DNA from: Paenibacillus sp. OK003 | GTDB taxonomy: Bacteria > Bacillota > Bacilli > Paenibacillales > Paenibacillaceae | Assembly (NCBI RefSeq): GCF_900109515.1 | Contig: NZ_FOBD01000006.1 | Coordinates: 248,001 to 312,000 of the forward strand | Length of the DNA: 64,000 nt | Reading direction: 5' to 3' | Part shown: positions 17,333 to 26,863 of the stretch, piece by piece | Numbering within the stretch: position 1 is the stretch's first letter | Layout: each line of letters starts with the position of its first letter | Made by a program: the position numbers and the translations under genes | The notes under the pieces: generated by a model | What the model was told of the DNA's origin: nothing | The model's database searches: none | Seen by the model: only the letters and a program-made list of their open reading frames with translations

Positions 17333-17680
17333 ATGGCTGACATGACTAAAATGACAAGTATTGAGCAGCTAAACTCCGCAGTGGAGGCTACCGAGGATCA
17401 ACCTTTGCTTCTGTTTAAGCACAGTACACGCTGCCCCATCAGCGCGAACGCCTATCAGGAGATGAACGATTATTTGCAAAATAGTCCAAGTGAACAAGTG
17501 AAATACGGTATCATCTATGTAGTGGAAGATCGCCCTGTGTCCAACGAAGCAGCGGACAAGCTGGGTGTTAAGCACGAATCTCCGCAGGTGATTCTAGTCA
17601 AAAAGGGAATTCCTGTATGGCATACTTCCCACTCGAATATTACTTCAACCACAATCACGAAAGCACTGCGTGAGTCCTAA
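17333..17680 (+). CDS. ytxJ: Bacilliredoxin-like protein YtxJ
   Basis: This 115-residue thioredoxin-fold protein has the motif LFKHSTRCPISANAY with a single active cysteine (CPIS), then YVVEDRPVSN and KHESPQVILV, and it ends with WHTSHSNIT. These are the signatures of YtxJ, which is thought to remove bacillithiol from oxidised proteins. A good AAAGGGGG ribosome binding site lies 11 bp before ATG 17333. It precedes ccpA, as in Bacillus, where ytxJ is also near aroA and ccpA. Confidence 0.92.
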   Translation: MADMTKMTSIEQLNSAVEATEDQPLLLFKHSTRCPISANAYQEMNDYLQNSPSEQVKYGIIYVVEDRPVSNEAADKLGVKHESPQVILVKKGIPVWHTSHSNITSTTITKALRES

Positions 17681-17772
17681 AGCCTATTTTAATTGATTAA
17701 TGCATAAATTTGTCGTAATATAAATCTTAATGAAAATGGTATGAAAATTTACTGGTAATGGAGAGAAGTACT

Positions 17773-18786
17773 GTGACGGTAACCATTTATGATGTGGCAC
17801 GTGAGGCCGGTGTCTCTATGGCAACGGTATCACGGGTTGTTAATAATAACCCTAATGTTAAGCCACAGACACGCAAAAAAGTATATGAAGCCATCGATCG
17901 GTTGGGATATCGTCCGAATGCGGTAGCCAGAGGTCTGGCGAGCAAGAAGACAACCACGGTCGGGGTCGTTATTCCGGACATTTCGAACTCAACCTTTGCA
18001 GAGATTGCCCGCGGAATTGAAGATATTGCGAATATGTATCACTACAACATTATTTTGTGTAACGCGGATAAGAAGAAAGAAAAAGAAATTCGTGTAATTA
18101 ACACGTTGCTCGAGAAACAAGTGGACGGTCTGCTCTTCATGGGTGGAACGGTGACGGACGAGCATATTCAGGCGTTCCAATCAGCGGCGGTGCCGATTGT
18201 TCTCTGTGCAACAAGCGATGAGAAGGGCACGTACCCTTCTGTAGATATCGATCATGAAGCAGCGGCATTTGACGCTGTAAATACGTTGATCCGTCATGGA
18301 CACAAGGAAATCGCAATGATCAGTGGTACACTGCAAGATCCTGCCAACGGTTATGCTCGTTTCCAAGGGTACAAGAAAGCGCTTGAAGCAGCAGGTATGG
18401 AATATCAGGAGGATCTTGTACGCATTGGTAACTATCGTTATGAGTCCGGTGTGGAAGCGATGAAGTATTTCCTCGGATTGAAGAAAAAACCATCGGCAAT
18501 CTTCGCTGCAACAGATGAGATGGCGATTGGTGCTATTCACAGCATTCAGGATGAAGGTCTGAAAGTACCGGATGACTTCTCTATCATCAGTGTAGATAAC
18601 ATCCGTATGGCTTCCATGGTCCGTCCTCAGTTGACTACTGTAGCTCAACCGATGTATGACCTGGGCGCTGTAGCGATGCGTTTGCTGACCAAACTGATGA
18701 AGAAGGAAAATGTGGAGAACCCACGGGTTATTTTGCCGCATGAAACGATTCTTCGTCTGTCTGTAAGCCACGCAGACGTAGTTTAA
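17773..18786 (+). CDS. ccpA: Catabolite control protein A
   Basis: CcpA is the LacI-family regulator that binds CRE sites together with HPr phosphorylated on Ser46. The 337-residue protein starts with the helix-turn-helix [18 protein letters not shown], the hinge [19 protein letters not shown] and the periplasmic-binding-like effector domain ending near residue 330. GTG 17773 is chosen because GGAGAG (17760-17765) is 7 bp upstream and it gives [11 protein letters not shown] 17758 has no ribosome binding site. Its likely target here is the CRE before acsA. A short terminator follows. Confidence 0.95.
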   Translation: MTVTIYDVAREAGVSMATVSRVVNNNPNVKPQTRKKVYEAIDRLGYRPNAVARGLASKKTTTVGVVIPDISNSTFAEIARGIEDIANMYHYNIILCNADKKKEKEIRVINTLLEKQVDGLLFMGGTVTDEHIQAFQSAAVPIVLCATSDEKGTYPSVDIDHEAAAFDAVNTLIRHGHKEIAMISGTLQDPANGYARFQGYKKALEAAGMEYQEDLVRIGNYRYESGVEAMKYFLGLKKKPSAIFAATDEMAIGAIHSIQDEGLKVPDDFSIISVDNIRMASMVRPQLTTVAQPMYDLGAVAMRLLTKLMKKENVENPRVILPHETILRLSVSHADVV

Positions 18787-18879
18787 ATACAGGCTTTGAT
18801 GGTTCATCGTCATTTCTGATTGAAATGGAAGATGATTAAAGAAAGGGAGAAGGCATTCTCTCTACATAGTGGAATGACG

Positions 18880-18903
18880 AAAGCTCCGGAAACGGAGCTT
18901 TTG
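18880..18903 (+). terminator. Rho-independent terminator of ccpA
   Basis: AAAGCTCCG (18880-18888), a GAAA loop and CGGAGCTTT (18893-18901), then TTG. The stem is very stable. Confidence 0.8.
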
Positions 18904-18947
18904 TGCTGAATGGGCAGAATGCAGAATGCTATATAGGAGGTCAGAAC

Positions 18948-19643
18948 ATGCGTGAAACGATCGGTATCATTGGTGCAATGGATGAGGAAGTCGAACTTCT
19001 CTTGGCTGGTATGAAGCAACTAGAGACTGTAAAACAAACTGGTATTACCTATGTTGCAGGTGAATGGCTAGGTAAGCAGATTGTAGTCTGCAAATCAGGC
19101 GTGGGTAAAGTAAATGCGGCTGTGACGACACAGATTTTGATTGATCGTTTTCAGGTTAATCGTATTATTTTCACAGGTGTTGCGGGTGCAGTTCATCCGG
19201 AGTTGAATATTGGAGATATGGTCATCTCTTCCGAATGTGTACAGCATGATATGGATGTGACCCCACTTGGATTTGAGCGCGGGGTTATTCCTTACCAGGA
19301 GACGTCCGCCTTCCCGGCAGAAGCATCCCTTATCGCATTAGCTGAAGAAGCCTGCAAAGCGCAGGGAGCGAACTATCTGATCGGCAAAGTGCTGTCAGGA
19401 GATCAATTCATTGCCAGCAAGGATACGGTGAAAATGCTGTATAGTGAAATGAATGGGGCATGTGCGGAGATGGAGGGAGCTGCCGTAGCGCAAGTGAGTT
19501 TCATGAACCGCGTTCCGTTCGTTGTACTTCGCGCCATGTCTGACAAGGCGGATGGATCAGCACATGTGAACTTTGCCGAGTTTACTGTGGAGTCTTCCCA
19601 GCGCTCTCACCGTATTGTGGAACATATGCTGGAACATATGTAA
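18948..19643 (+). CDS. mtnN: 5'-methylthioadenosine/S-adenosylhomocysteine nucleosidase
   Basis: The enzyme cleaves adenine from methylthioadenosine and S-adenosylhomocysteine in the methionine salvage and activated-methyl cycles. The 231-residue protein has TIGIIGAMDEEVELL at the N-terminus, VFTGVAGAV-like ribose contacts (FTGVAGAVHPELNIGD), CAEMEGAAVAQV and the catalytic Asp in RAMSDKADG. AGGAGG is 7 bp before ATG 18948. It is a single gene between two terminators. It also matters for recycling products of the SAM-dependent methylases encoded at the right end. Confidence 0.95.
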   Translation: MRETIGIIGAMDEEVELLLAGMKQLETVKQTGITYVAGEWLGKQIVVCKSGVGKVNAAVTTQILIDRFQVNRIIFTGVAGAVHPELNIGDMVISSECVQHDMDVTPLGFERGVIPYQETSAFPAEASLIALAEEACKAQGANYLIGKVLSGDQFIASKDTVKMLYSEMNGACAEMEGAAVAQVSFMNRVPFVVLRAMSDKADGSAHVNFAEFTVESSQRSHRIVEHMLEHM

Positions 19644-19692
19644 CCCCATAAGCTATACGCATGTTGAGCATGATAAAGGCTTAAAAAGCAAC

Positions 19693-19755
19693 AAAAAACC
19701 GCTTATTCGTAGCAGATCATCCATGATGAACCTGTTCGCGAAGAGGCGGTTTTTC
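19693..19755. terminator. Bidirectional terminator between mtnN and acuA
   Basis: AAAAACCGC pairs with GCGGTTTTT across a 40-bp loop containing a GATCATCC/TGATGA-type sub-hairpin. Confidence 0.75.
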
Positions 19756-19795
19756 TATGTATACGTATTCGGAAATCATTCATGTGCATTCGTGA

Positions 19796-20428
19796 TTAGT
19801 ACATAAAACGATGGCGGAATCGCACGCGGTCGAACTGTTCTTCCGATTCCAGGGGCACTTGGCTGCCAATGCGGACCATGAGGCAGTTTGCCGGATGTGA
19901 ACAAATCTCGGGATCATCGGTGGCGTACCAGGTCATGTCTACGGTTTGCATTAATTTTTCCATCATCTTGCGGTAATCCCATACGGAAAGGGCGCTGCCC
20001 TTCAAATCCCAATGCCAATAATATTCCGTTGTGAATATGATATATTTCTCCATCTGTCCATTTTCAAACGCGGTGAGCAGCATTTCGCGCCCAATCCCGA
20101 GAGAGCGATAGGAGTCCGCAACCTCAATGGCGCCCAGCTCAATTAAATCGGTCATATTGCCTTCCGACCAACGCTCGCATTCATCTGCATAATGGAAAGT
20201 CACATAACCGACAATGGTCTCATTTTCGCGTGCAATGATAATTCGACCTTCAGGCAATGCCGCAATTTCGACCAATGCCTTCTGTTGTTCTGAAGGGCGC
20301 CTGAAGGCATCCAGATCGGTATGGAATTCAAGCTGTTTAATTGTCTCGGCCTGAACGGGTCCCTCAATGATGATTCGGTGGCCGGACTTGAAGATGGAAC
20401 GCATATGATGCTCCTTAATATGCTCCAT
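19796..20428 (-). CDS. acuA: AcuA protein acetyltransferase (inactivates AcsA)
   Basis: This 210-residue GNAT protein matches Bacillus AcuA through IIIEGPV, ALPEGRIIIARE, ERWSEGNMTDLIELGAIEV, the acetyl-CoA loop YRSLGIGREML, YYWHWDLKG and the C-terminal FRHRFMY. AcuA acetylates the catalytic lysine of acetyl-CoA synthetase and so switches it off. The gene is divergent from acsA, the conserved arrangement; the acuB and acuC genes that follow it in Bacillus are absent here. ATG 20428 has GAGGAG 8 bp upstream; ATG 20404 with AAGGAG is a possible second start. Confidence 0.95.
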   Translation of the reverse strand: MEHIKEHHMRSIFKSGHRIIIEGPVQAETIKQLEFHTDLDAFRRPSEQQKALVEIAALPEGRIIIARENETIVGYVTFHYADECERWSEGNMTDLIELGAIEVADSYRSLGIGREMLLTAFENGQMEKYIIFTTEYYWHWDLKGSALSVWDYRKMMEKLMQTVDMTWYATDDPEICSHPANCLMVRIGSQVPLESEEQFDRVRFRHRFMY

Positions 20429-20506
20429 AGTTCATGCTCCTCTCTCCCCCTACTTATAGCAAAAAACCAAAAATTTGAAAAGCCATAGACGATGATTGAA
20501 AAGATT

Positions 20507-20515
20507 TGCTATAAT
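20507..20515 (+). promoter_or_regulatory. Extended -10 promoter of acsA
   Basis: TGC-TATAAT forms an extended -10 element about 185 bp before acsA. No good -35 is visible, which extended -10 promoters tolerate. It leaves a long leader containing the CRE site. Confidence 0.55.
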
Positions 20516-20605
20516 TGCGTAGACAAAAAATGTTCACAAATCAACTGCAGTTTGGGTTCATCGGTTTGGCCTGGCAAGTACATGATGAGAAGTTCTCTCT
20601 ACTAA

Positions 20606-20619
20606 TGTAAGCGCTAACT
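20606..20619. promoter_or_regulatory. Catabolite responsive element (CRE) of acsA
   Basis: TGTAAGCGCTAACT matches the CcpA consensus TGWAARCGYWWWCW at all 14 positions. It lies about 85 bp downstream of the predicted acsA start of transcription, so CcpA would act as a roadblock to acsA; it is 180 bp from acuA. Confidence 0.85.
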
Positions 20620-20699
20620 GGAAGTTCAGTCAACACAAAGGCAATCAGAAGTGACCCATATTGGGAATCGAAATGTCGAGTTGAAGGAGGCTGGCAAGC

Positions 20700-22424
20700 A
20701 TGAGTCAAGCACATGGTGAGATGCTGCAAACGGTTGTGTCTGAATCTAATCTGGGCGATTACACGGAGGCCCGAAGCCGGTTTGATTGGGAATCGGTCGA
20801 AAGGCACTTTACGTGGCACGCCAGCGGGAAAGTTAACATGGCGCATGAAGCGATTGATCGTCATGTGCTGGAAGGAAGAGGCGGGAGAACGGCGCTATTA
20901 TACAGTGATGCTACGCGTGAAGAGGCATACACGTTTGCTGACTTGAGTGAGCAATCGAGTCGCTTCGGTAACGTTCTCCGCAAATATGGTATTGCTAAGA
21001 GTGATCGGGTATTTATTTTTATGCCTCGCAGTCCTGAGCTCTATTTCAGCCTGTTGGGCATATTGAAGGTTGGGGCTGTTGCAGGTCCGCTATTTGAAGC
21101 CTTTATGGAAACTGCGGTGAAGGACCGACTGGAGGATAGCGGAGCCGTGGCACTGGTAACGACCCCTCAATTGCTGGGACGAATCAAACGTTCCGAATTG
21201 CCTGAACTGAAGCATATTTTTGTTGTGGGTGGCGGTCCGCAGACGGAAGAAGGGCTCATCGACTTTGATGCAGAGATGTCCGCAGCTTCGGATGATATGG
21301 AAGTGGAGTGGCTGACTCGCGAAGACGGTCTGTTGATTCACTATACTTCCGGCTCTACAGGCAAACCGAAAGGTGTATATCATGTGCAGAATGCGATGAT
21401 TCAGCATTATTACACCGGCAAGGTTGTACTCGATTTGCGCGAGGATGACGTATACTGGTGCACAGCCGATCCAGGCTGGGTAACAGGTACCTCTTACGGG
21501 ATTTTTGCACCATGGTTGAATGGTGTGACCAACGTTATTCGTGGGGGACGTTTCAGTCCGAAAGACTGGTACAGCACCATTGAGAAAAACAAAGTCAGCG
21601 TATGGTACAGTGCGCCGACGGCTTTCCGCATGTTGATGGGAGCGGGCGAAGAGACCATTGCCCAGCATGATTTGAGCAGTCTCCGTCACGTTATGTCTGT
21701 GGGTGAGCCGCTTAATCCCGAAGTTGTCCGTTGGGGCTGGAAAGCCTATGGACAGCGAATTCATGATACCTGGTGGATGACGGAGACGGGGGGACAGTTA
21801 ATCTGTAACTACCCGGGTATGCCAATCAAACCAGGTTCCATGGGACGTCCATTACCGGGCATTGAAGCAGCTATTATTGACGATCGAGGACAGGAACTGC
21901 CGCCATACAGTATGGGGAACCTGGCTATTCGTACTTCCTGGCCGTCCATGATGGCGAAGATCTGGAATAACCCGGCCAAATACGAGGAGTACTTCCGACT
22001 TTCTGGCTGGTATGTATCCGGTGATTCCGCTTATATGGACGAAGATGGCTACTTTTGGTTCCAGGGTCGGATCGATGATGTCATTAACTCTTCCGGTGAA
22101 CGCATTGGACCCTTTGAGGTGGAGAGCAAGCTCGTAGAGCACCCTGCGGTAGCAGAGGCAGGCGTTATCGGCAAACCGGATGTAACTCGCGGAGAGATCA
22201 TCAAGGCCTTTGTGGCACTGCGTGAGGGGTATGAGCCGACACCGGAGCTGAAGGAAGAGATCTATCGATTTGTAAAAGAGGGCTTGTCGGCTCACGCCGC
22301 TCCGCGTGAGATTGAGTTCAAGGATAAACTGCCCAAGACTCGCTCCGGCAAGATTATGCGCCGTGTGTTGAAAGCGTGGGAGCTGGATCTGCCGACAGGC
22401 GATCTATCGACCATTGAAGATTAA
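20700..22424 (+). CDS. acsA: Acetyl-CoA synthetase (AMP-forming)
   Basis: The enzyme activates acetate to acetyl-CoA through acetyl-AMP. This 574-residue protein is the length of Bacillus AcsA. The P-loop-like YTSGSTGKPKGV, WWMTETGG, SGDSAYMDEDGYFWFQGR and the C-terminal PKTRSGKIMRR with the catalytic lysine are all intact. That last lysine is the known target of AcuA, encoded divergently. AAGGAGG precedes ATG 20700. The gene is under a CRE and therefore probably repressed when preferred sugars are present. A terminator follows. Confidence 0.96.
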   Translation: MSQAHGEMLQTVVSESNLGDYTEARSRFDWESVERHFTWHASGKVNMAHEAIDRHVLEGRGGRTALLYSDATREEAYTFADLSEQSSRFGNVLRKYGIAKSDRVFIFMPRSPELYFSLLGILKVGAVAGPLFEAFMETAVKDRLEDSGAVALVTTPQLLGRIKRSELPELKHIFVVGGGPQTEEGLIDFDAEMSAASDDMEVEWLTREDGLLIHYTSGSTGKPKGVYHVQNAMIQHYYTGKVVLDLREDDVYWCTADPGWVTGTSYGIFAPWLNGVTNVIRGGRFSPKDWYSTIEKNKVSVWYSAPTAFRMLMGAGEETIAQHDLSSLRHVMSVGEPLNPEVVRWGWKAYGQRIHDTWWMTETGGQLICNYPGMPIKPGSMGRPLPGIEAAIIDDRGQELPPYSMGNLAIRTSWPSMMAKIWNNPAKYEEYFRLSGWYVSGDSAYMDEDGYFWFQGRIDDVINSSGERIGPFEVESKLVEHPAVAEAGVIGKPDVTRGEIIKAFVALREGYEPTPELKEEIYRFVKEGLSAHAAPREIEFKDKLPKTRSGKIMRRVLKAWELDLPTGDLSTIED

Positions 22425-22468
22425 AGCGTAAACCAGCGGATGCAAAGCGTCTGCCTGTCCATAATTGA

Positions 22469-22505
22469 AAGCCTGATCCGTGTCTCATTGCGGATCAGGC
22501 TTTTA
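22469..22505 (+). terminator. Rho-independent terminator of acsA
   Basis: AAGCCTGATCCG (22469-22480) pairs with CGGATCAGGCTT (22491-22502), then TTTAC. Confidence 0.85.
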
Positions 22506-22530
22506 CTGTTGGATATCAATGAAAATAACA

Positions 22531-22562
22531 AAACCCCATCCTCATGATGCGAGAATGGGGTT
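22531..22562 (-). terminator. Rho-independent terminator of the PBP1A gene
   Basis: On the minus strand AACCCCAT pairs with ATGGGGTT and is followed by TTGTTATTTTC. Confidence 0.8.
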
Positions 22563-22588
22563 AAGAGTGGAGTTGTGACAACTCTGTA

Positions 22589-25500
22589 TTACGGTTGGAA
22601 ATGCACGGCTCCAGAAGGCTCGGATTCGCCTATGCTGTTGCTGGCGGATACCTTGAACCATCCACTGGTGGATGCAGGTACTCCGTAGTCCATGGAGGTC
22701 CCTGAAGTTGTGCCAATTTTGGTGTAAGGGGCTGACCCTGTCTCACTAAAATATACAGCATAACTTTGAACACCATCCGATTCCGGATTGGAGGCCCACT
22801 GAATGCGCAGTCCTTGGGAGAGCGCCGACACGCTCACTTGGCCCGGTGTAGCCGGAGCCGTAGTTGCGGCGTTCTCATTCTGGGAGTCTTCCGGTGTAAC
22901 GACTGTTCCCGGAACATTAATCGGTTCATTTATTTCTTCATCTGCAGGAGGCTCCACCGTTCCCGCACTGCTAACTGCTGCGCTAGGAGCAGACTCACGA
23001 CCAGCTACATCCACTGCTGTCACGTAGAACGCAAAGTTTCCACCTTGTGCATATGCGGTAAATGATCTGGACTCACCTGTCAGGACAACCTGCCCCTGAT
23101 TTTGGAATCCGGCGCCATTTAATGAGCGATACAGGCGATAACCAACCACGTCACTTTCCGGTGTTGCGTTAAACGTAATCACGGCGTTCCCGTTGGCGAC
23201 GGAGATTCTCACATTGCCTGGTGCATCTGGTGCTTTGCCATTATCCGTTCTTGGATCGATCTGTGTTGGCATGTCTGCATCAGCATCTTCCGGCAGGTAA
23301 TATGCAAGTGATTCGTGACGACTCATGCGTGAGAATGCACTTTGCAGTTCCTTGATGAGATCAGAGATCGGTTTCTTTCGCTTGACGACGGTTTTCTCTT
23401 TCGTCATATCTCCAGGTGTTTCATCACGCGGAATGTAGTTGACACCATTGTAAGTGATATATTTGGCTTTGGCGACACCATCATCGCTGTCCTTCGGCAC
23501 AAATTTGCTATTGAAAATATCAGTGACAAATCGGTCAGTCAGAGAGGTTGGCAATTTGCCGCTATAAGCCGATACAGTTCGTGTCTCGATCCCGGATGGT
23601 TTCTTGAACGCATCGGTTACGAACATCTCTTTGTCAGTAGCGATGACTTGATTCATGATTTGCGTCCACAGCTGCTGTGCACGTTTCTTCTGTGATTTGG
23701 TCTCCAGGGTGTTTACAGGCTGTTTGTATCCAACCCATACACCCAATGTGACATCCGGCGTATAGCCTTCAAACCAGACATCGGCATAGTTTTGAGTTGA
23801 ACCCGTTTTGCCTACGATCGGCACACTCTGGGAGTACTTGTAATTTTCACGAACTTTATCGGCTGTACCTTCCGTAATAACGGTGCGAAGCATATCTGTC
23901 ATCAGGTATGCCGTCTGCTCTGAGAAAGCTTGAACAGGCTCTGCATCGTGTTTATATACGATATTTCCTTTTGAGTCTACGATTTTGCTAATCATATAGG
24001 AATCATTGTACACACCATTGTTGGCAATGGCTCCATAGGCATTGGTGAGCTCTTCAACGGTAACACCGTACTGAAGTCCTCCAAGAACACCGGTCTGAGC
24101 TTGGTAATCTGCCGGCTGGATGGTGGTAATCCCCAGCTTCTTGGCAAAAGCCCATGATTTGTCGATACCAACTTCTTCGTTGAATAGCTTAAGCGCAGGC
24201 ACATTTAGCGAGTAGTTGAGTGCTCTACGGGCCGTCACAAGTCCCTGGTAACGATTGTTGGCATTTTTCGGAATATGGAATCCGGTCTGGCCGTCCTTCA
24301 GAATTATCGGTGAATCGTCAATAATGGAAGCCGGTTGAACAAGTCCTTCATCCAGTGCAGGCAGATAAGCGGCAATAGGTTTCATGGTTGAACCTGGCTG
24401 ACGCACCATCTGAGTTGCATAGTTCATCTGCTCATCCTGGAAATTACGGCCTTCAATCATGCCGAGAATGGCTCCTGTTTTGTGATTGATCAACATGGCA
24501 GCCGTCTGTTCTTTTCCCTTCACGGGATCGTCAGCAGCGAAATTACTGTCATCTTCGGCAATGGTACGCATTGTTTTGTAGATACTCTTGTTGATCGTCG
24601 TGTAGATACGATATCCGCCTGTACGCAATTGCTGCTGAGCTTCTTCCAGCAGGGCACTGCTTTCCTTTTGCGGTGTATCGGTATCCGTATCCTTGGCTGT
24701 ATCCGCATTGGCATCCGTGCCTTCAGCCTTATCCGAATTCAGTTGCTTCATTAAAATCTGTGCAGCTTGTCGCTCTGTTTCCATCATAAGGTATGGATAA
24801 GTATTGTAAGCTTTGATGGTTTTGGGTGCGAGTGAACTCTTGATGTCAAAAGCAAGAGCTTCGTCATACTCGGACTGATTAATTTTGCCCAGTTCCAGCA
24901 TACGGCGCAAGACCAGATGCTGACGATTGATTGCACGCTCAAAATTTTCCTCAACAAAGTCGCCTTTTCCATTAAAGGCAGAGTAAGAGGAGGGGAGCTG
25001 AGGCAATCCGGCAAGATAAGCAGCCTGAGCTGTGTTTAATGTGCTCAAATCATTAATATTGAACAGTCCTTTGGCAGCTGCCTTGACTCCATATACATTA
25101 TATCCACTGGAGCCGTTACCAAAAGGAACCTTGTTCAGATACGCTGTCATAATTTCGTCTTTGGTCAGGAAACGTTCGAGTCGGAGCGAAAGTAATATTT
25201 CTTTCACTTTCCGGTCTTCGGTTCGATCCAGATTGAGGAATACACGCCGGGCCAATTGTTGAGTCAGTGTGCTACCGCCGGTTTGAACAGATTCTTTCAG
25301 CACTTTCTGTTTCACGGCACGGAGCGTTCCGCTCATGTCTACACCTTTATGTTCGTAAAAATGATTGTCTTCAATCGAAATGACTGCATCAATAACGTTC
25401 TGCGGGATCTGGTCAAAGGTGACCGGACGCCTGTCTTCTTCTGTTCGTAATTGACCGATCGGGCTGCCGTCGGCAAAGTAAGCAAAGCCTGTGATGGAGT

Positions 25501-25711
25501 TTTCGCTGACTTTTTGTTCAATCAGCGCCCGTGAACGGACGGGTTCGTCTTTAACAATGGAACTGACGTATCCCATTAGAGCACCGCCTACAAATAGTAC
25601 CCCCATGAATCCAAGGACAACCATCCATTTGACGAAACTACCCAGTCTGCGGGCAAAACTGCGCTTGCGGGCAGGCTGTTCCTCGGGCTTTTTCTTATTA
25701 ACATCAACCAT
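22589..25711 (-). CDS. ponA: Class A penicillin-binding protein (PBP1A) with two fibronectin III domains
   Basis: This 1040-residue bifunctional peptidoglycan synthase has a cytoplasmic basic N-terminus and one membrane anchor (about residues 33-55). The GT51 glycosyltransferase domain (about 80-260) contains EDNHFYEHKGVD and TGGSTLTQQLARR. The transpeptidase domain has serine motif STMK in RQPGSTMKP, SLN, and KTGS in VGKTGSTQNY. After about residue 820 come two fibronectin type III repeats (starting PGNVRISV and PGQVSVSA), which may contact the wall. A Glu/Asp/Thr-rich insertion sits near residue 325. AGGAGG precedes the ATG. The class is certain; the exact orthologue name is less so. Confidence 0.93.
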   Translation of the reverse strand: MVDVNKKKPEEQPARKRSFARRLGSFVKWMVVLGFMGVLFVGGALMGYVSSIVKDEPVRSRALIEQKVSENSITGFAYFADGSPIGQLRTEEDRRPVTFDQIPQNVIDAVISIEDNHFYEHKGVDMSGTLRAVKQKVLKESVQTGGSTLTQQLARRVFLNLDRTEDRKVKEILLSLRLERFLTKDEIMTAYLNKVPFGNGSSGYNVYGVKAAAKGLFNINDLSTLNTAQAAYLAGLPQLPSSYSAFNGKGDFVEENFERAINRQHLVLRRMLELGKINQSEYDEALAFDIKSSLAPKTIKAYNTYPYLMMETERQAAQILMKQLNSDKAEGTDANADTAKDTDTDTPQKESSALLEEAQQQLRTGGYRIYTTINKSIYKTMRTIAEDDSNFAADDPVKGKEQTAAMLINHKTGAILGMIEGRNFQDEQMNYATQMVRQPGSTMKPIAAYLPALDEGLVQPASIIDDSPIILKDGQTGFHIPKNANNRYQGLVTARRALNYSLNVPALKLFNEEVGIDKSWAFAKKLGITTIQPADYQAQTGVLGGLQYGVTVEELTNAYGAIANNGVYNDSYMISKIVDSKGNIVYKHDAEPVQAFSEQTAYLMTDMLRTVITEGTADKVRENYKYSQSVPIVGKTGSTQNYADVWFEGYTPDVTLGVWVGYKQPVNTLETKSQKKRAQQLWTQIMNQVIATDKEMFVTDAFKKPSGIETRTVSAYSGKLPTSLTDRFVTDIFNSKFVPKDSDDGVAKAKYITYNGVNYIPRDETPGDMTKEKTVVKRKKPISDLIKELQSAFSRMSRHESLAYYLPEDADADMPTQIDPRTDNGKAPDAPGNVRISVANGNAVITFNATPESDVVGYRLYRSLNGAGFQNQGQVVLTGESRSFTAYAQGGNFAFYVTAVDVAGRESAPSAAVSSAGTVEPPADEEINEPINVPGTVVTPEDSQNENAATTAPATPGQVSVSALSQGLRIQWASNPESDGVQSYAVYFSETGSAPYTKIGTTSGTSMDYGVPASTSGWFKVSASNSIGESEPSGAVHFQP

Positions 25712-25797
25712 TCAGTGTCTTCCTCCTTTTAACAGCACTTATTATAGCATAAAAAGGCTGGTTTGCATGCCTGAGAAATACAAGCAATGGTCGAAAA

Positions 25798-25990
25798 TTG
25801 CCATTCTTTCTTGGATTATGATATATATCATGCGGAATTGATTTACATCTCATGAGAAGTCGCGGAGAATTTAAGTGAAACGTGGAAGCACTGAGTGTCC
25901 GAGTGTAGATGAAAATGGATGACTATGTATAGGAAGGAGGCCATATCCATGCATTAGGTGCAGGTATGACCTCCACTTTTTTGCTTTTTG
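25798..25990 (+). ncRNA. Candidate small RNA, or relic of a small gene, between ponA and rpsD
   Basis: TTGCCA (25798-25803), an 18-bp spacer and TATATA (25822-25827) form a possible promoter. About 150 bp downstream GGAGG-CATA (25936-25945) pairs with TATG-CCTCC (25965-25974), then ACTTTTTTG. The terminator stem contains a strong Shine-Dalgarno followed by ATG CAT TAG. No longer reading frame is supported. The rest of 25712-25797 shows nothing I can identify. Confidence 0.35.
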
Positions 25991-26000
25991 TTTCTCTCGA

Positions 26001-26040
26001 AATAAAAAACAGCTGCCGAGAAAATCTCGGACAGCTGTTT
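26001..26040 (-). terminator. Rho-independent terminator of rpsD
   Basis: AAACAGCTG (26007-26015) pairs with CAGCTGTTT (26032-26040), continued by CCGAG/CTCGG. The T-run lies on the minus strand side. Confidence 0.9.
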
Positions 26041-26068
26041 GATGTAAAGCTTAATGAAATTCCAACGA

Positions 26069-26668
26069 TTAACGGTTGTAGAACTCGACGATTTGTTTTT
26101 CGTCGATGTCTTGGGACAATTCCGAACGCTCAGGCAAACGGATAAATTTACCTTCCAGAGCAGTATCGTTGAATTCTACGTATGCCGGAAGATGCGAACG
26201 GTTTTCCAAAGCTTCCTTAACGGAAGAAAGACCGCGGCTTCTTTCACGCAGGCTGATAACGTCGCCAGTGCTTACTTGGTAAGAAGCGATGTCAACTTTT
26301 TTGCCGTTTACAGTTACGTGACCGTGGGATACCAACTGACGCGAACCAGCGCGGGAGTTAGCGAATCCAAGGCGATATACGAGGTTATCAAGGCGGCTCT
26401 CAAGCAAGAACATGAAGTTTTCACCTGCGATACCTTGCATTTTTTGCGCTTTAGCAAAGAGAGTGCGGAATTGCTTCTCGCCCAAACCGTACATGTGACG
26501 CAATTTTTGTTTTTCTTGCAATTGCATACCGTAGTTGCTGATTTTTCTCCGTTGGTTAGCTCCGTGCTGACCTGGAGGGAAAGGACGTTTCAATTCTTTG
26601 CCTGTTCCGCTCAGGGAAATGCCGAGGCGACGGCTCAATTTAAATTTAGGACCAGTGTAACGTGCCAT
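26069..26668 (-). CDS. rpsD: 30S ribosomal protein S4
   Basis: S4 is a primary 16S rRNA-binding protein of the small subunit. The protein has 199 residues, the Gram-positive length. [17 protein letters not shown], the [18 protein letters not shown] block and the S4 RNA-binding domain ([34 protein letters not shown] in two blocks) are typical. The strand and isolated position match Bacillus, where rpsD is away from the alpha operon and autoregulated. AAGGAG precedes ATG. Usage of common codons is consistent with high expression. Confidence 0.98.
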   Translation of the reverse strand: MARYTGPKFKLSRRLGISLSGTGKELKRPFPPGQHGANQRRKISNYGMQLQEKQKLRHMYGLGEKQFRTLFAKAQKMQGIAGENFMFLLESRLDNLVYRLGFANSRAGSRQLVSHGHVTVNGKKVDIASYQVSTGDVISLRERSRGLSSVKEALENRSHLPAYVEFNDTALEGKFIRLPERSELSQDIDEKQIVEFYNR

Positions 26669-26857
26669 GTTTAAAGTAGCTCCTTTTTAGTTAAAGTTCA
26701 TATAGGGCTCTGTTTGCGCTCCAATTTGTTGATGCGGGCTAAGCCACACATAGAACGATCAGGAAAGTTCAGCCGCTGTCCTGAAAGCAACAAAAAGAAT
26801 GAGGGTGACACAACCGGTAATGCCCAAATTTAAAGACCCATTAGTAGTCTTCATCAA
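26669..26857 (-). promoter_or_regulatory. Long rpsD leader, probable S4 autoregulatory element
   Basis: About 190 nt separate the predicted transcription start from the rpsD start codon. In Firmicutes this leader forms a pseudoknot bound by S4 that represses translation. Complementary segments are visible, but I did not match the published structure base by base, so the assignment rests on gene identity and leader length. Confidence 0.5.
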
Positions 26858-26863
26858 CAATTT

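Noticed and set aside
20404..20428. Moving the acuA start to the internal ATG at 20404
   Set aside because: Both starts have plausible ribosome binding sites; the longer form was kept because Bacillus AcuA also has residues before this point. The choice is not certain.
26054..26674. Long open frame antisense to rpsD
   Set aside because: It is a shadow of the S4 gene; the rpsD protein is full length with all family motifs, and the antisense product has no recognisable pattern.
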